Assembly: GCA_040381935.1 (NCBI GenBank)
Contig: JBEIGJ010000099.1
Span: 1-7,352 of the forward strand
Reading direction: 5' to 3'
DNA: 7,352 bases
Source of the DNA: Casp-actino8 sp040381935
Lineage (GTDB): Bacteria; Actinomycetota; Acidimicrobiia; Acidimicrobiales; Ilumatobacteraceae
In this document: positions 6,005 through 7,352 of the stretch, one piece after another
Numbering within the stretch: position 1 is the first letter of the stretch
How the letters are laid out: every line of letters begins with the position of its first letter
Program-made: the position numbers and the translations under genes
Notes under the pieces: generated by a model
The model's database searches: none
What the model was told of the DNA's origin: nothing
Seen by the model: the letters and a program-made list of their open reading frames with translations, nothing else

Positions 6005-6760
6005 CTAAACGTTGTTGTTTGATGAGGCTACCCGGCACGTTGCCCCGGTCAACCCGCACATCTCCGAGAGATAGACCCGCAATTTCGAGACGTAGTCCTC
6101 TGGGGGCTGTTCGGTCCCGGCAATGCGCCCCACGCCCAAAATAGCCACCTCGACTCCCGCCAAATCCACTGGATTCAGGGTCTTGGCGAGGCGAATCATG
6201 TCCTCTTCGGTCAGGGCAGGAGAGTTATTTTCAGCGGTTCCCGTGGTGGAAATCCCGTCGGCGAACACCGTCAGACGCTTGAAAACCCCGGTTGGAGTCA
6301 CCTGAAAGCGGTCCGATGCGATAGCGAAAGCCGAGGTCATATCACTTTTCGAGCCGTCAATGATGGCCAAAGCCTCTTCCATTTCGACGCGAATCTCAGC
6401 CATGACTTCTTCGGCCGCCTCTTTGATCTTTCGATCACGGCCAATCTCACTTGCTCCCTTGGTGGTCAGAAGGCCATCGAATAGCACGACATTCGACGCC
6501 GACGACGAAGACCACGCCGCCAAGGTGAACTGGGCATCACAGTCGAAGGCCCGCTCGACATCGACCTGAATGCCATCCAGCCGCTCGGAAACGATCGCCT
6601 CGTCTCGCGCCCCATTGGCCAAATTCACCAAAGTCACTTGTACTAAACCACCTTCAGGACAGTCGTAGTCATAATCCCCCGACGACGAACCTGCTGATGA
6701 ACAACCCACGAGCGCCACTACCGCCATTACAGCGCCGGAAAACTTTCCAGCCCTCTTCAC
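6005..6760 (-). CDS. Lipoprotein, possibly a degenerate vWA-like domain
   Basis: The 251-residue product starts with a lipoprotein signal: basic MKRAGK, a hydrophobic core, and the lipobox L17-V18-G19-C20, followed by a Ser/Gly-rich linker. It should be lipidated on C20 and face outside the cytoplasmic membrane. The mature part has a beta-strand-like QVTLVNLANG (41-50), a charged helix (about 108-135), SDMTSAF (139-145) and RLTVFADGIST (162-172). This order recalls a vWA fold, where a DxSxS loop, a Thr loop and a DG loop bind a metal; here the first motif is missing (NLANG), so metal binding is doubtful. Four further Cys (34, 74, 235, 242) could form two disulfides. The start codon is GTG. 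It is first in a probable operon with the membrane and OmpA-like genes. Lipoprotein is solid; vWA is tentative. Confidence 0.85.
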   Translation of the reverse strand: MKRAGKFSGAVMAVVALVGCSSAGSSSGDYDYDCPEGGLVQVTLVNLANGARDEAIVSERLDGIQVDVERAFDCDAQFTLAAWSSSSASNVVLFDGLLTTKGASEIGRDRKIKEAAEEVMAEIRVEMEEALAIIDGSKSDMTSAFAIASDRFQVTPTGVFKRLTVFADGISTTGTAENNSPALTEEDMIRLAKTLNPVDLAGVEVAILGVGRIAGTEQPPEDYVSKLRVYLSEMCGLTGATCRVASSNNNV

Positions 6761-6768
6761 GCAAAAAA

Positions 6769-6773
6769 CCTCC
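6769..6773 (-). promoter_or_regulatory. Strong ribosome-binding site for the lipoprotein GTG start
   Basis: GGAGG on the minus strand lies 8 bases before GTG at 6760-6758. It fixes this GTG as the start, in line with the lipoprotein signal that begins immediately at it. Confidence 0.85.
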
Positions 6774-6826
6774 AGTTATTGACGCCATCCTCGACCGCTG
6801 CGAACCCCGCAGTAAGCCGGCGAGCC

Positions 6827-6854
6827 ATAGTAACCGTGATGTGTGCTGATACAA
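6827..6854 (-). promoter_or_regulatory. Possible promoter of the envelope operon
   Basis: On the minus strand TTGTAT (6854-6849), a 16-bp spacer and TACTAT (6832-6827, a TANNNT match) would start transcription about 60 bases before the lipoprotein GTG. The -35 matches the consensus at only three positions, so this is a candidate chosen by position and the -10 form. Confidence 0.3.
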
Positions 6855-6909
6855 CGCGACTCGCTTGCGACCGTGGAGTACTTATTCACAATCGAATCGA
6901 CCAATGGCC

Positions 6910-6941
6910 TTTCAATCTCCCTTCCACGTCGTTTCAATCTC
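6910..6941. repeat. 10-bp direct repeat TTTCAATCTC, two copies
   Basis: TTTCAATCTC is found at 6910-6919 and again at 6932-6941, 22 bp apart start to start, or about two helical turns. On the minus strand the copies read GAGATTGAAA. This spacing upstream of a gene is common for paired regulator-binding sites, but no family can be named. Confidence 0.6.
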
Positions 6942-6956
6942 AACCAAACACCACCT

Positions 6957-6966
6957 ATTGGCCAAT
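6957..6966. repeat. Perfect 10-bp palindrome ATTGGCCAAT
   Basis: The site is self-complementary over all ten bases and lies near the middle of the intergenic region. It could be an operator half of the lipoprotein promoter region, or chance. Confidence 0.4.
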
Positions 6967-7028
6967 GCGTATCCGGTTCACGGACATGTTTCACAGGAAG
7001 TCGAACGCTCAATCCCTCAAAAAGATTC

Positions 7029-7081
7029 TCAACAAAGTTGATTAAGTTAAGTCGTCTTTTGTATTGTCGACTAAGTTAGTC
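7029..7081. repeat. Cluster of three AT-rich dyads
   Basis: Three inverted repeats lie close together: TCAAC-AAA-GTTGA (7029-7041), TTAA-G-TTAA inside GATTAAGTTAAGTC (7040-7053), and the perfect GACTAA-G-TTAGTC (7069-7081). The last two are related in sequence and their centres (7046 and 7075) are 29 bp apart. All contain AAGTT (7035, 7044 and 7073). This looks like a cluster of operator sites for a dimeric regulator of the leftward genes; none is followed by a T run as in a terminator. Confidence 0.5.
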
Positions 7082-7174
7082 ATATTTTTGGCCACACATT
7101 TGGACACCACATTCCGTTTTGTACTGCGACCTCAGACCTGATCAACAAACCTGATCGACGGTTCGACGATGGCT

Positions 7175-7352
7175 CTAGTTTTCCAGACCTTCAAGCTCGA
7201 GAGATACAGACCACCGCACACCGGATCCCAACGTGGCGTCACGAATACCCACCCCGGTACCGCTTCCCGTGACAGCTGCAAAACGGCCAGTGCCAGCAAT
7301 GACAGTGAACGGTCCGTTCAGTTCAACACCTTTATTCTGTTTACTTGCGATC
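7175..7352 (-). CDS. C-terminal 58 residues of a glycine-rich beta protein, cut by the right edge
   Basis: Reading leftward from the right edge gives 58 open codons ending in TAG at 7177-7175. The segment GPFTVIAGTGRFAAVTGSGT resembles the GTGRF-x-GxxGxGT repeats at the C-terminus of small secreted or beta-barrel proteins, including allene-oxide-cyclase-like barrels, and the end WSVSLELEGL fits a final strand. It is on the same strand as the envelope genes, 414 bp upstream of the lipoprotein start, so it is probably a separate unit. Start, length and any signal peptide lie outside the window. The coding call is good; the family is tentative. Confidence 0.7.
   Translation of the reverse strand, partial: IASKQNKGVELNGPFTVIAGTGRFAAVTGSGTGVGIRDATLGSGVRWSVSLELEGLEN

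Larger units (their letters stand above)
6761..7174. other. Intergenic region, 414 bp, upstream of the envelope genes
   Basis: No convincing gene is found here. The right part (about 7020-7095) is clearly richer in A+T than its surroundings and holds several short dyads. The middle has a 10-bp direct repeat and a 10-bp palindrome. The left part holds the lipoprotein ribosome-binding site and one possible promoter. No hairpin followed by a T run is seen for the gene that ends at 7175. The content suits a regulated promoter region for the leftward lipoprotein gene. Confidence 0.7.

Noticed and set aside
5953..6007. TAGCCT/AGGCTA inverted repeat after the lipoprotein gene as a terminator
   Set aside because: A 6-bp stem around a loop of about 30 bases without a T run is not convincing.
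6776..7012. Minus-strand frame of 78 codons ending just before the lipoprotein ribosome-binding site
   Set aside because: It needs a TTG start with no properly spaced ribosome-binding site, shows no recognisable domain and overlaps promoter-like elements.

Overview
The window looks like a chromosomal segment of a mid-GC actinobacterium. Three things point there: TANNNT-type -10 hexamers set six bases before ATG codons, the mix of ATG and GTG starts, and the gene content. An uncultivated, possibly marine, member of the Acidimicrobiia is my best guess, but it is inference only. I see no tRNA, rRNA, CRISPR array, transposase or phage gene.

Left half (1-3810). A type I sulfatase gene runs leftward off the window edge. 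Divergent from it, across an 80-bp gap, is an atypical short-chain dehydrogenase/reductase (SDR) gene whose product carries the signatures of halohydrin dehalogenases: a Ser-x12-Tyr-x3-Arg triad, and an Ala-x4-Tyr-x-Gly loop where NAD(P)-binding SDRs have a glycine-rich loop. It appears to be expressed from a leaderless promoter. Its N-terminus is extended by three identical copies of a 30-bp unit coding for RPVATTNDGN. Two same-strand genes follow: an acyl-CoA dehydrogenase of the long-chain type, and a ThrH-type phosphoserine phosphatase / homoserine phosphotransferase.

Right half (3816-6760). Three leftward genes form a probable cell-envelope module. In transcription order they are a lipoprotein with traces of a von Willebrand factor A (vWA)-like fold, a four-helix membrane protein of unknown family, and a membrane-anchored OmpA-like protein with an arginine-rich N-terminal tail. 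The OmpA-like gene converges on thrH with only 5 bp between the stop codons.

Right end (6761-7352). A 414-bp intergenic region holds short dyads, direct repeats and a possible promoter for the envelope module. Beyond it is the C-terminal end of another leftward gene, cut by the window edge.

How it fits together: the halohydrin dehalogenase-like enzyme, the acyl-CoA dehydrogenase and perhaps the sulfatase could belong to breakdown of an organic (halogenated or sulfated) substrate, but only adjacency supports this. ThrH serves serine/threonine metabolism and may simply be a neighbour. The dehalogenase-like gene with its repeated N-terminus is the most unusual item.
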